Shown: positions 51,410-63,640 of the stretch, one piece after another
Position numbering within the stretch: position 1 is the first letter of the stretch
Layout: every line of letters begins with the position of its first letter
NCBI GenBank assembly: GCA_033558025.1
Contig: JAUCEF010000002.1
Span: forward strand, 2,480,001 to 2,544,000
Direction: 5' to 3'
From: Phytophthora sp. 'mugwort'
Lineage: Eukaryota > Oomycota > Peronosporomycetes > Peronosporales > Peronosporaceae
DNA length: 64,000 nt
Translations under genes and position numbers: made by a program
Notes under the pieces: generated by a model
Database searches by the model: none
Told to the model about the DNA's origin: nothing
The model's input: the letters and a program-made list of their open reading frames with translations, nothing else

Positions 51410-53606
51410 ACAGTAAGGACTGCGTATGTGGAATCGTGAGAGCGGATCTCCGGCAACAGAGCGGATTGCTACGTTGTATTACTTGCCCATCAAACTAATG
51501 ATCCTAAAAATATACAGACACAACGGACCGATTATCACCCACTTGAACGTGTTTCTTTTGCTGGTCGAGGCTGCTTGGTGCAAAGATGCACCGAAGCTGG
51601 TCTGACTGGCCTGTACGGAGTCCATTGGGATGGCGAAAATGAGTCCTGAACGCCGACGTTAAGATAAAATAAGGTTTATCATTGGAGACCACAGTACTAC
51701 GAGTTTTTTGCGATCGAGCTGCAGAGCTGGAATATCCCAGGGTTGTAATTAGCTTGACATTTTTATAAGCAGATACTGCTCAAGTAACGGGCTTGGACTC
51801 GGAAGAGAGCCAACTGCTTTGAAGGAATTACAAATGTAGTGCAGCCAACGAGACGCGCGCGATTAACGCTTCTCGCGAGCACGCCCGGTATGACGCATGC
51901 GACAAACTCTTGCTTAATGTATGCAGGCGCGGTTGTATCCTGAGGGCAAGGGGAGCGACTTGGGGATGCAATGTAAAGTACCAGCAGAACGCGCGCCGGG
52001 TACGTCCAAGTGCTGGTCGGCAAATGGGGAACATGTCCACGCCATCAACTATGCTGGAGCTTCATTGATGATTCAGCAAGGCTGATGGCGTCGCGGCAGC
52101 CCAAGACGCATGAAGGCTGAAAGGGCGAAATATTCTTGCAGCTCTGGAAGTTTATGGATGCATATGAGCCATTTAAGCTGGGATCGTGATCATTTGTTAC
52201 TAATGCGAAGGATTACGTAGAAACCACCATATTTATGACTGTAGCAGACAGACCTCTACAAACGATAAATTGCGCGAAAATATGCGTCGAGCACAGCACG
52301 CATCGGTGCAAGACGCAATGGCCCCAAACGCTCCTGGTTTCTATTTCTGCGTTTCTTACTTACCAAGTCGACGTACCAAACAAACCGCCACAGTAAAAGC
52401 GAAGCAGATCAATGACCACACCCAGAAAGCCTTCGCCGTTTGCTACCAAGCAACGCACGTACACAAGCACTTGTTGTATACGACACCGCCTTTCAAGTCT
52501 ATGGAGGGCTGAGCAAGAAAGACGGAAAACTAGATGAGCAGTCCAATCACAATTCGTTGAGGTGGAATAATTGAACTCGTAAATTGCTATTGCAAATATT
52601 GAAATGAACGGGCTAGTTCCAATGGTGCCCTCTTTCGCTGCCGTAAGATGTCAGGTACTACATATATTAGTACATACATGATTTGATCGCATTCTTGTTA
52701 ATACCACACTACTAATTAATCAACTTATCTTCATTCCACTCGACCATTAGGTCCGCATGCTATACTGATTATCCCGCTCACAAGCATTTATCGGTCACTA
52801 ATGTTTTTTTTCGAGAATCCGGGAACAGCTTCCCGTGGTCGCAATCTTTAAGTTTGATTTCTTTGAAGGCAGTTCCTCTATACCAGCCGTTGTGCACTCA
52901 CTCAACGTTGGTGCTTCTGATCCACTCTTTTTCGCTTTTTTTGAAAGCGACAGTTTGAAAACTTTTATCTCCGATTGCTTCTGCAAGCAGTTTTGGACAC
53001 TACACTCGATATTGTTACAGCTTTTGTAAAACAATCCTATTACGAGTATTTTACGAGCTGTGAATATTTAGAATCGTATTAGCGTTACCGCCGGTACCGG
53101 TGTGCAATAACACTGTAGTACAATGCCGTTGTCTCCAATTTCTCTTCATTCGTAAATGAGTTTCAGGGTCTGGTCCAAGAGTCCATGACGTTTCATGATG
53201 TGATGTCGGTATGCCGGCACTTGATGGGTTAGCTATATCTCGTTGACCCAATCCCCGTCGATTGTCCTTTAGCATGGTAAGGCCTTATGCCAACTTCGCC
53301 TTGCGTTTGGAGCCAAATTCTGACTTTATACCCGTGACAGCACATCATTAACCGTACAAGACGTGGGGCAAGCTAAGTCCCCACACATAGCTCCAACTCC
53401 TAAAAGAAAGCATCGATTGAACAGCTACAGTATTGACATTTAACGAAACACGATTTGCGGTGACTATTCTAGCCTCATTGTTAAACTTGAACGTGGACAA
53501 CATGTTTACGGTTTGAACAATTATGTGCTGCGTGCGTAAACTTCCACACGAGCTCTACGCAACAAATCTAACAGTAAGGCTATTTGCCTACAACAGAAGC
53601 CACACG
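51410..53606. other. Intergenic between the two secreted-protein genes, no gene seen
   Basis: AT-rich, with only short frames on both strands. A 78-residue minus frame (53034-52798) rich in Lys and Ser and an 80-residue plus frame (52270-52512) have no recognised domains and no support. Probably decayed mobile DNA and 3' sequence of the 53607 gene. Confidence 0.45.
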
Positions 53607-54755
53607 TCAGTGCCTCGCGCGACGAACCTTGCAGTTCGACACCGGAGGAGACGGAGCTGTTGCGGGTGTACTCGTGAGGGACGTCGGTTCAGTAGGGACG
53701 GGGGAATCACGGTTCGACTCCTCGCTTGAGTCGGTGGTCGTTGTTGGAGCAGGTGTGAACGCGGTCTGAGAGTTTGAGTTCTGACTACCGTTGTTGGCCG
53801 GAGTTTGCCAGTTACTGTTCCCCTGACCCTGCCAGTACGTGTTCTGACCAGGTTGAGTTGGCTGTGGCGGCTCAATGTGTGGGGGCTGCGTTGGCTGAGT
53901 TGGCTGTGGCGGCTCAATGTGAGTGGGCTGCGTTGGCTGAGTTGGCTGCGGTGCTTCGTTGTTAGGAGCTTGAGTAGGCTGCGCGTTGTCAAATGTGTCC
54001 GGGGCAGGAGTCCGTTGGCTGTCGGACTGCGAAGAATCCGTCGTTTGAGTCGCCGCTGGGGTCGATTGCGGAGTGTCACTTGACTCCGATGCATCCGTGG
54101 ATTGCTCGTCGTCGTCCCCAGACTGCTCGTCGTCAGTAGTTGGGGTACTCGCCGGCGTTGACTGCGGAGCATTCGTCCAGTTCTGAGTGTCTGTTGATTT
54201 GGACTGCTCGGCGTCTCCGGACTGCTCATCATCGGAAGTTGGCGTGCTCGCTGGAGTTGACTGCGGGGCATCAGTTGACGCGGTCGACCCTCCTTTCGTG
54301 GCCTTGGAATCGTCATCCGATCTCGTCGTCTGAGGTTCTGTAGCAGGGGTGGAACCGCCACCAGAGGCAATACCAGTGGCGATCGGCTCGACCGACTTAC
54401 CCGTTTCAGCGCTCGAGGCGGTGCTAATCGCTCCATCCTCAATTCCCGATTCTTTCTTCAATTCGGGGGACAATGTTACAGTATCCGGCGAAGCCGTGGC
54501 GTCTGTCTCCTTACCGGCCACAACTGAGTTGCCCAGAGTCTCATCGCGCTCGGACTTATCGTTGTCTTTGTTAACATATTTGAAATTGAAACTGTTTTTC
54601 TTGTTGGGGTCGACGGCGCCAAGGTACGAGTCTCCTGTGTCCAAGCCCGTCGACGTTTTCGACTCTCCGACCCCCTTCTTGTATTCCCCGCCTGCCGACG
54701 CAGACGAGATCAGCAGGGCCGCGCATACCACCAATGGAGCGAAACCCGTCTTCAT
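53607..54755 (-). CDS. Secreted Ser/Thr/Pro/Gln-rich protein sharing the pectate lyase tail
   Basis: An intact 382-residue frame. Signal peptide MKTGFAPLVVCAALLISSAS (cleavage near SASAG). No catalytic domain: a charged region to about residue 100, three repeats of about 25-30 residues (TDAPQSTPASTPTSDDEQSG, NAPQSTPASTPTTDDEQSG, DTPQSTPAATQTTDSSQS), then a Pro/Gln/Thr array (PQPTQPTQPTHIEP, twice) and a Gln/Asn-rich part. It ends CKVRRARH, matching CNIRRKRK of the pectate lyase in spacing of C and RR, and also has NWTNAPQ, like the lyase WTxxP repeats. It is likely O-glycosylated and extracellular, perhaps in the cell wall. It could be a lyase derivative that lost its domains, or a wall protein sharing a module. 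Confidence 0.7.
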   Translation of the reverse strand: MKTGFAPLVVCAALLISSASAGGEYKKGVGESKTSTGLDTGDSYLGAVDPNKKNSFNFKYVNKDNDKSERDETLGNSVVAGKETDATASPDTVTLSPELKKESGIEDGAISTASSAETGKSVEPIATGIASGGGSTPATEPQTTRSDDDSKATKGGSTASTDAPQSTPASTPTSDDEQSGDAEQSKSTDTQNWTNAPQSTPASTPTTDDEQSGDDDEQSTDASESSDTPQSTPAATQTTDSSQSDSQRTPAPDTFDNAQPTQAPNNEAPQPTQPTQPTHIEPPQPTQPTQPPHIEPPQPTQPGQNTYWQGQGNSNWQTPANNGSQNSNSQTAFTPAPTTTTDSSEESNRDSPVPTEPTSLTSTPATAPSPPVSNCKVRRARH

Positions 54756-56076
54756 GCTAGATCCCCACTAACAATGGCGCTCGAGCGAAAAAGACTAAGC
54801 GTGCCAAAGAGCGAGTTCTTCCTGTAATGAGCAGCGGTGCTTCATGCTGGGAAGCTCCGTACGATCGCGGGGTTTTCCCTGGCACATGAGGTGTGATAAA
54901 ATAGCTCCCGCATGCTTCAGTTTTCGGATTTGTGCGTGAATTTCACGATAGAGACTCGGCTCGACGCCAAGGTTATCTTGGCAAAAGCATGCTGACATTT
55001 TTAGGGGTATACACAGATGCTTTTGCACCGCGTTCCGCTTTGGCTAGAGACGGTCGTATTTAGCGCTACACACGTGGAATTTGCCATACTCGTCAGCCCA
55101 AGCACTCAGAAAGAGGACATGGAATGTGCAGCTCGGATAGCCGCGCCTCGTTTCTCAGCGCAACACAGTTCAGATCGAATGACTTGCGCGAAATATGCTT
55201 GAGCCAAGGCTGCTGGCCTGGCTGGCGATAACTTTTAAGGATTGGAGCAACAGACTCGCTTTTACCTTTTGTCGTCCGTAACTGACGGACCGTAAGACGG
55301 CGATTTACTTCGAGGTTTGTTGATGTGGGAAGCCTTCGCCACCTCCGCATGACTCGCAGTTAGTCGTATTCAGCTTCTACGACGACGAACAATCGGAGTT
55401 TGGGTATCTTAAAATGTATCAGGAACTGAAGTCTTGCTAAACGCGTCCTTCGTCTCCACGCTCTGATTGTAAGGGCTCCTCCGCACGACGCACATTAACA
55501 AGCATGTATTATACTAGTTAGTATAGGGCACATATGCATGCAGGAGCATCGAAACCGGCGGGAACCTCGGCAAAGCCGGACATCAAACAACATATCGAGT
55601 AAGAAAAAACGCAGTGCCATCCACGACGTACCGAATATCAGCCTCACTCATGTCGGCCAGCGCTGCACCGCTTGAATGCTCTACAGGAAACACCCAAATT
55701 ACATTGCAAACGCTATTAAAGCCTTCATTCCCATTAACATCGTTTTTTTCTGTTATATAGAACAGAAAAATACATCCAATCCTCTCGTGTGTGATAGCTC
55801 CGTGGTGATATTACACACTAGAGCGTCCCAGAATAACGGTACATTCGGGAAGCTCGACTCTGCTTTCTCTGGTATATTATTATTTGCTCTCATTTTGTAA
55901 GCTTCGGCAACAAGCTCACAATGCCGTCAACCCCGTCCCATCCACCACACGAGAGCACGCAACGACTGCAAGTATTTCACTACTCTGCGGAAAACGTCGT
56001 TCAACCAAGCTCAGCTTTCAGACTGCGCCCATAGGGGGGGGGGGGTAATTGGCCTTCTATTCAGTTTATAACTTTC
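54756..56076. other. Intergenic, no gene seen
   Basis: Upstream of the secreted-protein gene. Contains only short unsupported frames and a run of 12 G at 56034-56045 just before the LINE 3' end. No clear core promoter match for the secreted gene was found in the first 100 nt. Confidence 0.45.
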
Positions 56077-57047
56077 TTATAAAAGCCTGATATGCAGTAA
56101 GGCGTGACACAATATCAATAAAAAGTTCACCTGTCTAGGAATTGTTGCTAATTTTGTTTTTGCTTGTGCAGTCGTCATGACGAATTCTTTAATGCTTGTG
56201 CTGGGGATCGATTCTGTTCCAGTTCCTTGTAAGTCGTAGATGACTGTCTGGTTGGTTGTTGTCATCAGTTTGGCTGCCTTGAGAGCCGTCCCTATCAGTG
56301 TTTCCCATTGGATGGAAAGAATCTTCTTCATTTTCTTGTCTAGCTGTGCCACTTCGTCGTCCATTACCGTCTGGCTATTCTGTTTTCCATGATTCTCGTT
56401 CAAGTAGCTTGAAGTTTCTTGTTTAGCGTTGCAATGCGCTGGTGCACTTTGTATGGTACCGTGCTTGTCAGCAGTTCGTCGATTGCTTGGTCGAGTATTC
56501 TGGTCTCGTCTACGCTGCTTGTCCCGGTTGTTGTGAGCTGGATGCTTTCAGCTCGCTTCGGGAGCCATTTTTTGGTCTGGTTGGTGCTGGTAAAGAACCC
56601 AGCCTCCTTGTACTTGCCCTTGATCGTTACTTTTGCTGCAGTAGTGCAGATTCCACATGTCCAATGCTGGTTTACTGTCCTCCAGGTCAACGGTCATCAT
56701 GATACTGTGGCTAATGCCCAGACAGAGAGCATGAATCCGTGTCGCTAGATTTCCTTACACGCGCTTGCGATGACGAGCACCTGGTGTGTGCCTACCGCAT
56801 TGATTGCTGCTTGTGTTTCTTGCCCTCGAATATTGCTTTGTTGCGTAATCTCCGTAGCAGTACCGGAGTAACAGTGGCCCAAATGTACCACAGAAGTTCC
56901 ATGCCGCGTGTATGGTGAGCTGTCCATCGTCCTATATACTTCTGCGCTTTTGCTATGAATCCTGTTCTGGCCATCGGGGCTCTCCTTGCTGCTGCTGCTT
57001 CTCATAGTTCTTGTATCTGATCTGGCCTGCTCTGCTCGCCGGCCCAC
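56077..57047 (-). pseudogene. LINE carboxy-terminal region
   Basis: Three frames (57047-56745, 56690-56400, 56403-56077) give helical, Lys/Gln-rich segments such as LPKRAESIQLTTTGTSSVDE, YKVHQRIATLNKKLQ and DDEVAQLDKKMKKILSIQWE. This is probably the tail of the same polyprotein. No known domain. Confidence 0.4.
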
Positions 57048-57049
57048 TT

Positions 57050-59110
57050 ATCATAACATGCTATTCACGATTTTTTTGCCTTGCTACAGTCCCACACAAT
57101 GTGGTCAATTGTTTTAGTCGAACAGGAACATTTTTCGTCCGGGCACTCCTTGTGTTCTGGCCACCCTTGGTGTCATAGGTTGAGGGCCCTGAGAGCCCCA
57201 ATCGATATTCGATAAATTATCCAGTTCTGGAAGTCCGTAAAGAGTCCTTGTCGGTCCCAAAGTTGACGAGGATTTTGTCCAAGCGCTGCTTGGCCCCAGG
57301 TCGAGTTTTCCGCTCTTGTCTTGATCCTATCAATTATTGGTTGTAGTTTAGCTAAAGTTGCCGCTTGATCGTGTTTGATCGTTGTTTGCGTAGCGCCGTG
57401 GTTAAATTTGCTAGTGTTGGTTCCTTATTGGCCGTCCAGGGGTAGTTGCTGTTCTTGGATTAGCCTTGAACGCTATTTCATACGATTCGCTCCCATGCCT
57501 TCATCTGCTTGTAGGCATCGGACATTTGATAGTCTGCATCTACCCAGGTCATTCTCCATGTCATCCGACCGCGTTTCTTGTGAGATGAAAGGCTACTTGC
57601 TTGTCGTGTTGGATGCTAGTTGCTGCGATGATTGGTTGTTCTCGGTCTTTCTGAATTTCCCACTTGAGATTGCTTTTTAGTACTGGTAGCGCGATCGGTT
57701 GCAAGATAGTCTCCGGTGTACTCCACAGGTTCCACGATACGCTATTTATTATGTGGTTGCACCATTTTTCAATTTTCCGTCGATGTCGGTTCTTGTTCTT
57801 TACTTCGATTACGTTGGGTGTAATCAGGATGCTGTGTTCGTGTTCCCTGGTATGTCTTGTCCTCCAAACACCCGAATGTCCTTGACTCTACTGGTCTGAA
57901 TCGTTTAGTACTCTTCCAGTCTCAATGGTTTGCCGTCCTCGTCTACAATGCTAGCATTGCTGTACCATGGTGAGTGTGCAATAGGAATTCCCTCTCCATC
58001 CCTGCTGCTGCCAAGGATTCGTCAATGTCGTGTACAGTAGAGTGTCGTCGTCGATCCATTGTTGCGATGTTGTGTCCCTTCTGCTACTCTGCGTCGTAGT
58101 TACGCTTTCCTTGTTGGTTTGCCTGGTCTGCACCTCCCAAAGCTCGAGCTCTCCCAGCAGTGTGCCGAGATTTGAGGTGTTTCCTGGCTTTCTCGTAGCG
58201 CTAAGTGTATCATTGCTGCCGTCGTGGGTTGGTACGCACAACACAGTTCCGTAGTCGTTTGACTTGGATGGACTGCTGCGTGCCATGCCGCTTTGTAGAT
58301 GTCGTTCTGGTCCTGGATCCACCGTTCTGCAAGGTTGGTCCTAGTTGCTTGTAGTGCTCTTGAAATGTCTTGTAGTCCTAGTCCACCTGCACTTTAAGGT
58401 ATGTACACTAATACTGGACTGATTTTGTGTGTGCTGCTTCCTGTCCCCGGCTTGGCTTCCCAAACAAATTGTTTCTGCATGTTTACCAGGTTCTTCAATG
58501 TCTTCTTTGGCTGCGTGAGTTGTTTACCCGTATAGAGTATCGATAGCAGCGCTACCACGTTGAATGGTATTACTCGTTGCGCCACCGAATTTCCAATTGT
58601 TGTCGCGATTCGTAGTCTGCGGTGTACCTTTTCAATTCTGAGGTCCCAATTCTCCTGTGTTGCTTTGTCGTTGCCGACCCAGTATCCCAATTGTCGAGTT
58701 GTCGTTCCAGGAGTTAGTACTGGAAAACCATTCCACATGGTTGGCGCTACAGCAGTGTTAAGTCCTACTTGAAGTATGATAATGCTTTTGTTTGGCTGTA
58801 CTTGGATCCTTAATAACTCTCCGAACGTTATTAAAATGTTTTTCACTGTGTCGAGTTCGTCTGCTGATGACACATATACAGTACTATCGTCTACAAACGC
58901 CGAAAACTTGTGTCTACAGCCTGGACTGCCTGGAATTGCAATTCCTTACAGCTGGTGGCTCCTCTTGATTGCTTGGGCGAGTGTGTCCACCGCCAGGATG
59001 AACAATAGTCATGCTAGGGGGCACCCTTGCCTAATACCGGAGTTTACGTCCCAGTCTTGTGATACTTGTCCGTTTACCGCGAACCGGGCTGTGGTACCCC
59101 TGTGAAGCAC
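57050..59110 (-). pseudogene. LINE reverse transcriptase and zinc motif
   Basis: From about 59100: GTTARFAVNGQVSQDWDVNS, GIRQGCPLA, LLFILAVDTLAQAIK, then the catalytic SAFVDDSTVYVSSADEL (58900-58850) and a long open frame (58873-58394) with LRIQVQPNKSIIILQ, RQLGYWVGND, KVHRRLRIATTIGN and SILYTGKQLTQP, the thumb-like region. Further on, at 57170-57070, CPDEKCSCSTKTIDHIVWDC is a Cys/His finger typical of LINE carboxy ends. No RNase H domain was seen. Confidence 0.65.
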
Positions 59111-59150
59111 CTGGATTACGTTCAAAATTTTGTCCGAGAACTAGGGATGG

Positions 59151-59420
59151 GACAATGCATGCTATTCATGCCACTAATGCATCTCTTGCAATCATGAATG
59201 CCATCAGTGTATGCATTATTCACGAACAACGTGCAGAAAAAATAGATTTTTGGCAAAGTTAACACTCCGATGTCTGCTCCTGACTACCTTCGTACGAATA
59301 TGCATTGCTGTTACTCAAGTCGTCTGCGGTCCCGCTACGACCGGTCGAGTCCTCGCTCTCCTCAGCATCATCCACTCAGCATCACTCTCGCTTTCGCTCT
59401 CGCTTTCGTCTGCAACCTGA
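59151..59420 (+). other. Probable LTR tail or leader of G3
   Basis: The sequence just before G3 gag is CT-rich (CACTCTCGCTTTCGCTCTCG at 59387), like transcription-start regions of oomycete gypsy LTRs. The LTR start is not identifiable here. Confidence 0.3.
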
Positions 59421-61044
59421 GATGATCTTTTTCTTCAACATAGATCTGGATGTGGTCCGATCAACGACTCAAGACCTGTTCGAGACGCTGAAGCCTCTAA
59501 CTGGCGAATTCCTGTAGACCCAAGATCTGCGTGATCAAGGCCCGCCAGTCACGCTGGAGGTCAGACTAGGTCGTATCACTACGCATCAGCCACCTCGGAG
59601 CCAGGCTCAGACAGCTCGACCGGCCCGCAACGGATGCAGTTAGGCCCCTCGGGTGCAGCCCTTCTAAGATCACGCTCAAAGACGTCCGATCAGACGTCTC
59701 CAGCGACAGATCAACGGAAGAAGCTACCTCCATCCGCGACCCGAGAGAAAGACCGCAGATCGACCAGACGCGCCGAAGGGCCAGTTGGGGGGGAATCGTA
59801 TTTCGAAGCAGCCATGACTCGTGTTCTGGGGGAATAACGTGTAATCACTGCACCCAAGACGCCAGTTCAGAAGACTCATTTGGGATCACAAGACGTGGAC
59901 ATGGAATCGGTAGGATCGCCGCGGCACCAGCTGTCTCTCGGGGAATATGACCCAGATGATCTGGACATCCCGAGTGCAGGACGTGTATCGGTCGCCACAG
60001 CTGCACCGGATCAGGAAGTGCCTCGCTGATCCAACGCGTCCGAATCTCAGTGATCTCAGACTTAAAAGAGTTTACCGTCAAGGATCAAGATGAAGATAGA
60101 GCCAGAGCGTGGGTCAGTAAAGTCAAATCGGCGTTCCTGGGGATCAGGCTTCAGACGAAGAGAAATGTCTACCTTCGCCGATCTGCTCGCAGGACTGGCT
60201 AAAAACTGGTAACGACAACTCAGCCGATCGACTCGAAACAAGTGGGGTGATCTGCTTCGCAGCTTCCAGACGCAATACTGCGGTCTGGGCGTCTCAGTTA
60301 CATGGCAGTACTACCATGCACGTAAGCGATCGGAAGAGTCTCTCTTTGGACTACCTTTACCGTTTGAATGTCGCAGGTCTTCGGGCGCGGTTGAAGATCA
60401 AGGACAGTGATCGAAACGATCGTCGTGAACATGTCGATCACTACATTGAGACTCTGGGAGATCAGACTTGGCGGAACAGTTGACGTTGCGTCTTTCAGAT
60501 GCCGACGAGCTGGAAGAAGTCCTCCTCGCGCGAGAACGGGCCAAGCGCAGGCAGAAGAGATCCGCATTTGAATCGAAATACCGACAGAAGGCCCCGACAT
60601 CAGCACCGGCTGCCGCTAATAAGCGGGCGGTCCGAGCCATCCAGACTCCACGCCTGGAGTCCGGATCGGATACCAGTTCGGATGGATCGGACGGATCGGA
60701 CTCAGAAGGTAGCCTACGTCGAATTTACCTCGCCTCGACAGACACCGATCCGACGCCTACGGGAGACGAACCAAAGCACCCGATTGGCCTCTGCACGGAC
60801 GAACCCATACGCATTCGACGCCCCACGACCGCAGATCGTCAGTATCCCCGGACGGATCGGAGTCGGTGCTCACATGGTGGGTCCCGGAAGCATACGGATC
60901 TCGGTGATTGGAGGCGGTTGGCATGCCAGAAGTTTGGCAAGAGAGGTCATCCAGCACCACTGCCTTTTCGTATGCCGTGGATGTGGTGAGCTACACGACA
61001 TGGGCAAGTGTCCCATGGAAGCGTTCTACAACCAAATCCGCTAA
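59421..61044 (+). pseudogene. G3 gag with CX2CX3HX4C knuckle
   Basis: Starts MIFFFNIDLDVV at 59421; after broken frames, DRKSLSLDYLYRLNVAGLRA (60329-60385), RREHVDHYIETLGDQ and LRLSDADELEEVLLARERA (60486-60540) form the capsid carboxy part. A Ser/Asp/Gly linker leads to CRGCGELHDMGKCPMEAFY (60973-61030), a knuckle with three residues instead of four between Cys 2 and His. Confidence 0.6.
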
Positions 61045-61379
61045 TGGTACAACCCGACCAAGCATGCAGGGATGTTACCTGCGATGGCAGAAAAGATGTT
61101 AAACTAGGACGCTCGCCGGGTTTGGGTCCGGTAGGAGCCGACCGTTCTACATATTGCATTTAAGGATTTGTGGACAAGAAGTCGGTAGATGGAGTTAGCG
61201 AACAGCAACAAAATCTACGCGATGATACATGTGCTCTACATGGGATTCCTATTCCTATGATCTCAAACCTTCGTCGCGTCGACAAATACCGTCGATCGGA
61301 TGTCATGATAGCCTTAGGTGTCCTTCCTGCAGAATCTCGAGGTTATTGGAAACATCATGCACCGGGAAAGTGGTTTCGA

Positions 61380-62525
61380 AAAGCGAAAGCGACAGGCAAG
61401 ATAAGATTGACAAGGCGATCTTACTCTTAAATACTGGGGCCGAGGTGTCCATTCTGGATACCTCCTTTGCTCGTAAGGTTGGGTGCTATATCGACATGAG
61501 TCAGAGCCAAGAGTGTGTGGGGATCGGTGAAAATGTCTATGTCACGAATGGAAGGACGACGATCAAGATCACGTTAGCAGGATCGCTGGTGTACTTTTTC
61601 GATATATGGGTTGGAGATCTTGCTGGCCCAGACGCGATCTTGGGTATGGACTTTATGGTCCCTGCTAGAATCAGGCTAGGTCTGGTTGATGGATCGCTTA
61701 GCCTGCCAGACGAGATCTGGATCCAACACAGCTGACGCCGGCACTACAATGACAAGGAGAAAGTGGTAATGTTAGATCAACATCTCCAAGTTGAGGTGGG
61801 GGATGGATCTAGTTACCCATCCGGTTACGGGCATCCGCAGATCCCGAGAAACTGTGGGTTACACGCGGAGGTCGATGGGTGCCGACGGGATCAGGGAAGA
61901 CGCAGTATCTGTTGCTGACGAATATCAGTGACAGTCGACTTATCCTCCAGCGAGATGTACGGATCGCGATGTGACTAGCATGGGACGCGTTCCCCGCTTG
62001 CCAGGTTTCCTATCGATCGGATCGCGGCGATATACGGAGTGGCAGAATCTAGCGCACCAAGCGACGATGGAGGCACTTCCTCCGAAAATGGATTTTCCGG
62101 GCCCGGCCCTGCTGTAGAACGCCCAGAATATGTCACACCACGTGCGATACTACGTAGAATCCCGGTTTTCGACAACGAAGATGACACGGGCTACACCATC
62201 TAAAGGGGATAACCGATCTGGCGCTGCAACCCCCGATCCCTCAAGAAGAAAGAAGGATGCATCGAGGTCACCGCGTGTGACGTCGCTCAATGTGGAAGTT
62301 GGTCAGGAGGAACCCGGACCAGCTACGGCGGTCCCGCATGTTGGCGGACCGATCGGAGGTCAGGTGAGGAAGTCGCGGCGGCGACACATCAGGAAGGACA
62401 GGCCGGACCGGGATCGGACCTTAGATAGCCCGATTCGTCGGCTGAAGCGGGTCAAAGATATCGTCAAAAAAGATATCGGAGGGCGAGGAAGATCGACGCG
62501 GAGCCAGAGCACCGGACCTGCCTGA
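61380..62525 (+). pseudogene. G3 protease region
   Basis: LLLNTGAEVSILDTSFARKV (61422-61480) is the active site with Asn in place of the catalytic Asp of DTGA, followed by IWVGDLAGPDAILGMDFM (61606-61660), the ILGMDF closing strand. Beyond 61735 the frame is broken; a basic linker ends near 62525 (KRVKDIVKKDIGGRGRSTR). Confidence 0.6.
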
Positions 62526-62634
62526 AGATCGGTAGCGAAATCAAGCCGATCGACCAAGTCTGACTGACTCCGATTGCCGTGGATATGGCGACCCGGCTGG
62601 AAATGATTTTAACTACCTTCATGAAGTAGGAGGG

Positions 62635-63640
62635 ATGAGTGCGGAAGACGTAGACCGAGAGTTAACGGTGCTTCCCGAAGTCGAAATTGCTACGACGGAG
62701 AAGGTAACCATCCAGGTGGGGGATCCGAAGCATACTACCCCAGAAGAGATCGACCGATTTCGACAGATGATCTGGAAGAGACAACACCTCCTGATCGGCA
62801 AGGGCAACGTGTTGCCTCCAGCCGCCAGGGGTGTTTATGCGAAATCGACGTAGATGGTGCGAAACCCTGGCGCAACGAATACGGAAGGTGGCGCCGCGCT
62901 TCAGGGAGAAGGTATCGGATCTAATCAAGGGACTGTTTAGCAGCCAAGATAATCCGACATTCGACTTCTACATGGACGTTGCCGATCGTGATCATCATTA
63001 AGAAGAACGGAGTAGATATACGGCTCTCCATCGTCTATCGGTTGGTGAAAGACCTGACGCGACTGATGGTCTATCCAATGCAGTTGATTAACGATCTGTT
63101 GGAAGATCTGGACAAGGCTATGCTATTGTTCGTTAGACACGGCATGTGAATTCTGGATGGTCCCGATGACCGATCAAGCTCGCGATCTCTGTCTTCATTA
63201 CTCTGTTCGGGCTGTTCGAGTGGAACAGGATCCCATTCGGACTCAAGAACGCGCCATATATTTATCAACGGTTGGTGGACAACGTGGACAAAGCTTTGTA
63301 CGGATTCATGAAGACCTCGAAATCTGAACCTTCGGGACAACCACAGATTGTTCGACGCATGAGAGCCCGAAGATCCTGGCAAACCTTTGGTTCTTGGACG
63401 GAGATCATATATCGACGATATCCTAATCACTGGTGGAACTTGGGATCGGCTATCCGATCGAGTTGAACGTCTACTGTGTGGTATTGCAGATCCGGATAAG
63501 ATGGAAGTTGACCGGCAGCTGGATCATCCACGTCGCCAGCGACAGCCGTAACAGCGTCAAGGTGATGGATCCCGACCATGCGACACGCCAGGTCTGTATA
63601 TGGTACGAATCCTGGATCCATCCGGTGGAGTAAGGTCTAA
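62635..63640 (+). pseudogene. G3 reverse transcriptase, amino half, broken
   Basis: RQMIWKRQHLLIGKGNVLPP (62760-62820) is the usual lead-in. Then in several frames: IIIKKNGVDIRL (62990), DLTRLMVYPMQLINDLLEDL (63052-63111), a palm segment around 63140-63170, LFEWNRIPFGLKNAPYIYQR (63210-63270), NVDKALYGFMKT (63280-63315). The catalytic YxDD box would lie near 63400 and is not clear (YIDDILITGG-like at 63413-63433 in a shifted frame). Inactive. Confidence 0.6.

Larger units (their letters stand above)
56077..59150 (-). mobile_element. LINE (non-LTR retrotransposon), 5'-truncated
   Basis: Minus-strand reverse transcriptase followed by a carboxy-terminal region with a Cys/His motif and a helical tail, ending near 56077. 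The 5' part, including any endonuclease, is missing beyond about 59150, which is common for LINEs. Stops and frameshifts run throughout. Confidence 0.65.
59421..63640 (+). mobile_element. Gypsy element G3, degenerate, 3' end not seen
   Basis: A third Ty3/gypsy family with gag, an unusual zinc knuckle, protease and the first half of reverse transcriptase in order. RNase H and integrase are not visible before the window ends. Many stops and frameshifts. Confidence 0.65.

Noticed and set aside
53588..54442. 284-residue minus frame overlapping the secreted protein gene
   Set aside because: Arg/Pro/Ser-rich, no signal peptide, and the overlapping frame has signal peptide, repeats and a meaningful tail.
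59421..60483. G3 gag frames as oomycete effector genes
   Set aside because: No signal peptide, and the peptides follow the order of gypsy gag ahead of knuckle, protease and reverse transcriptase.
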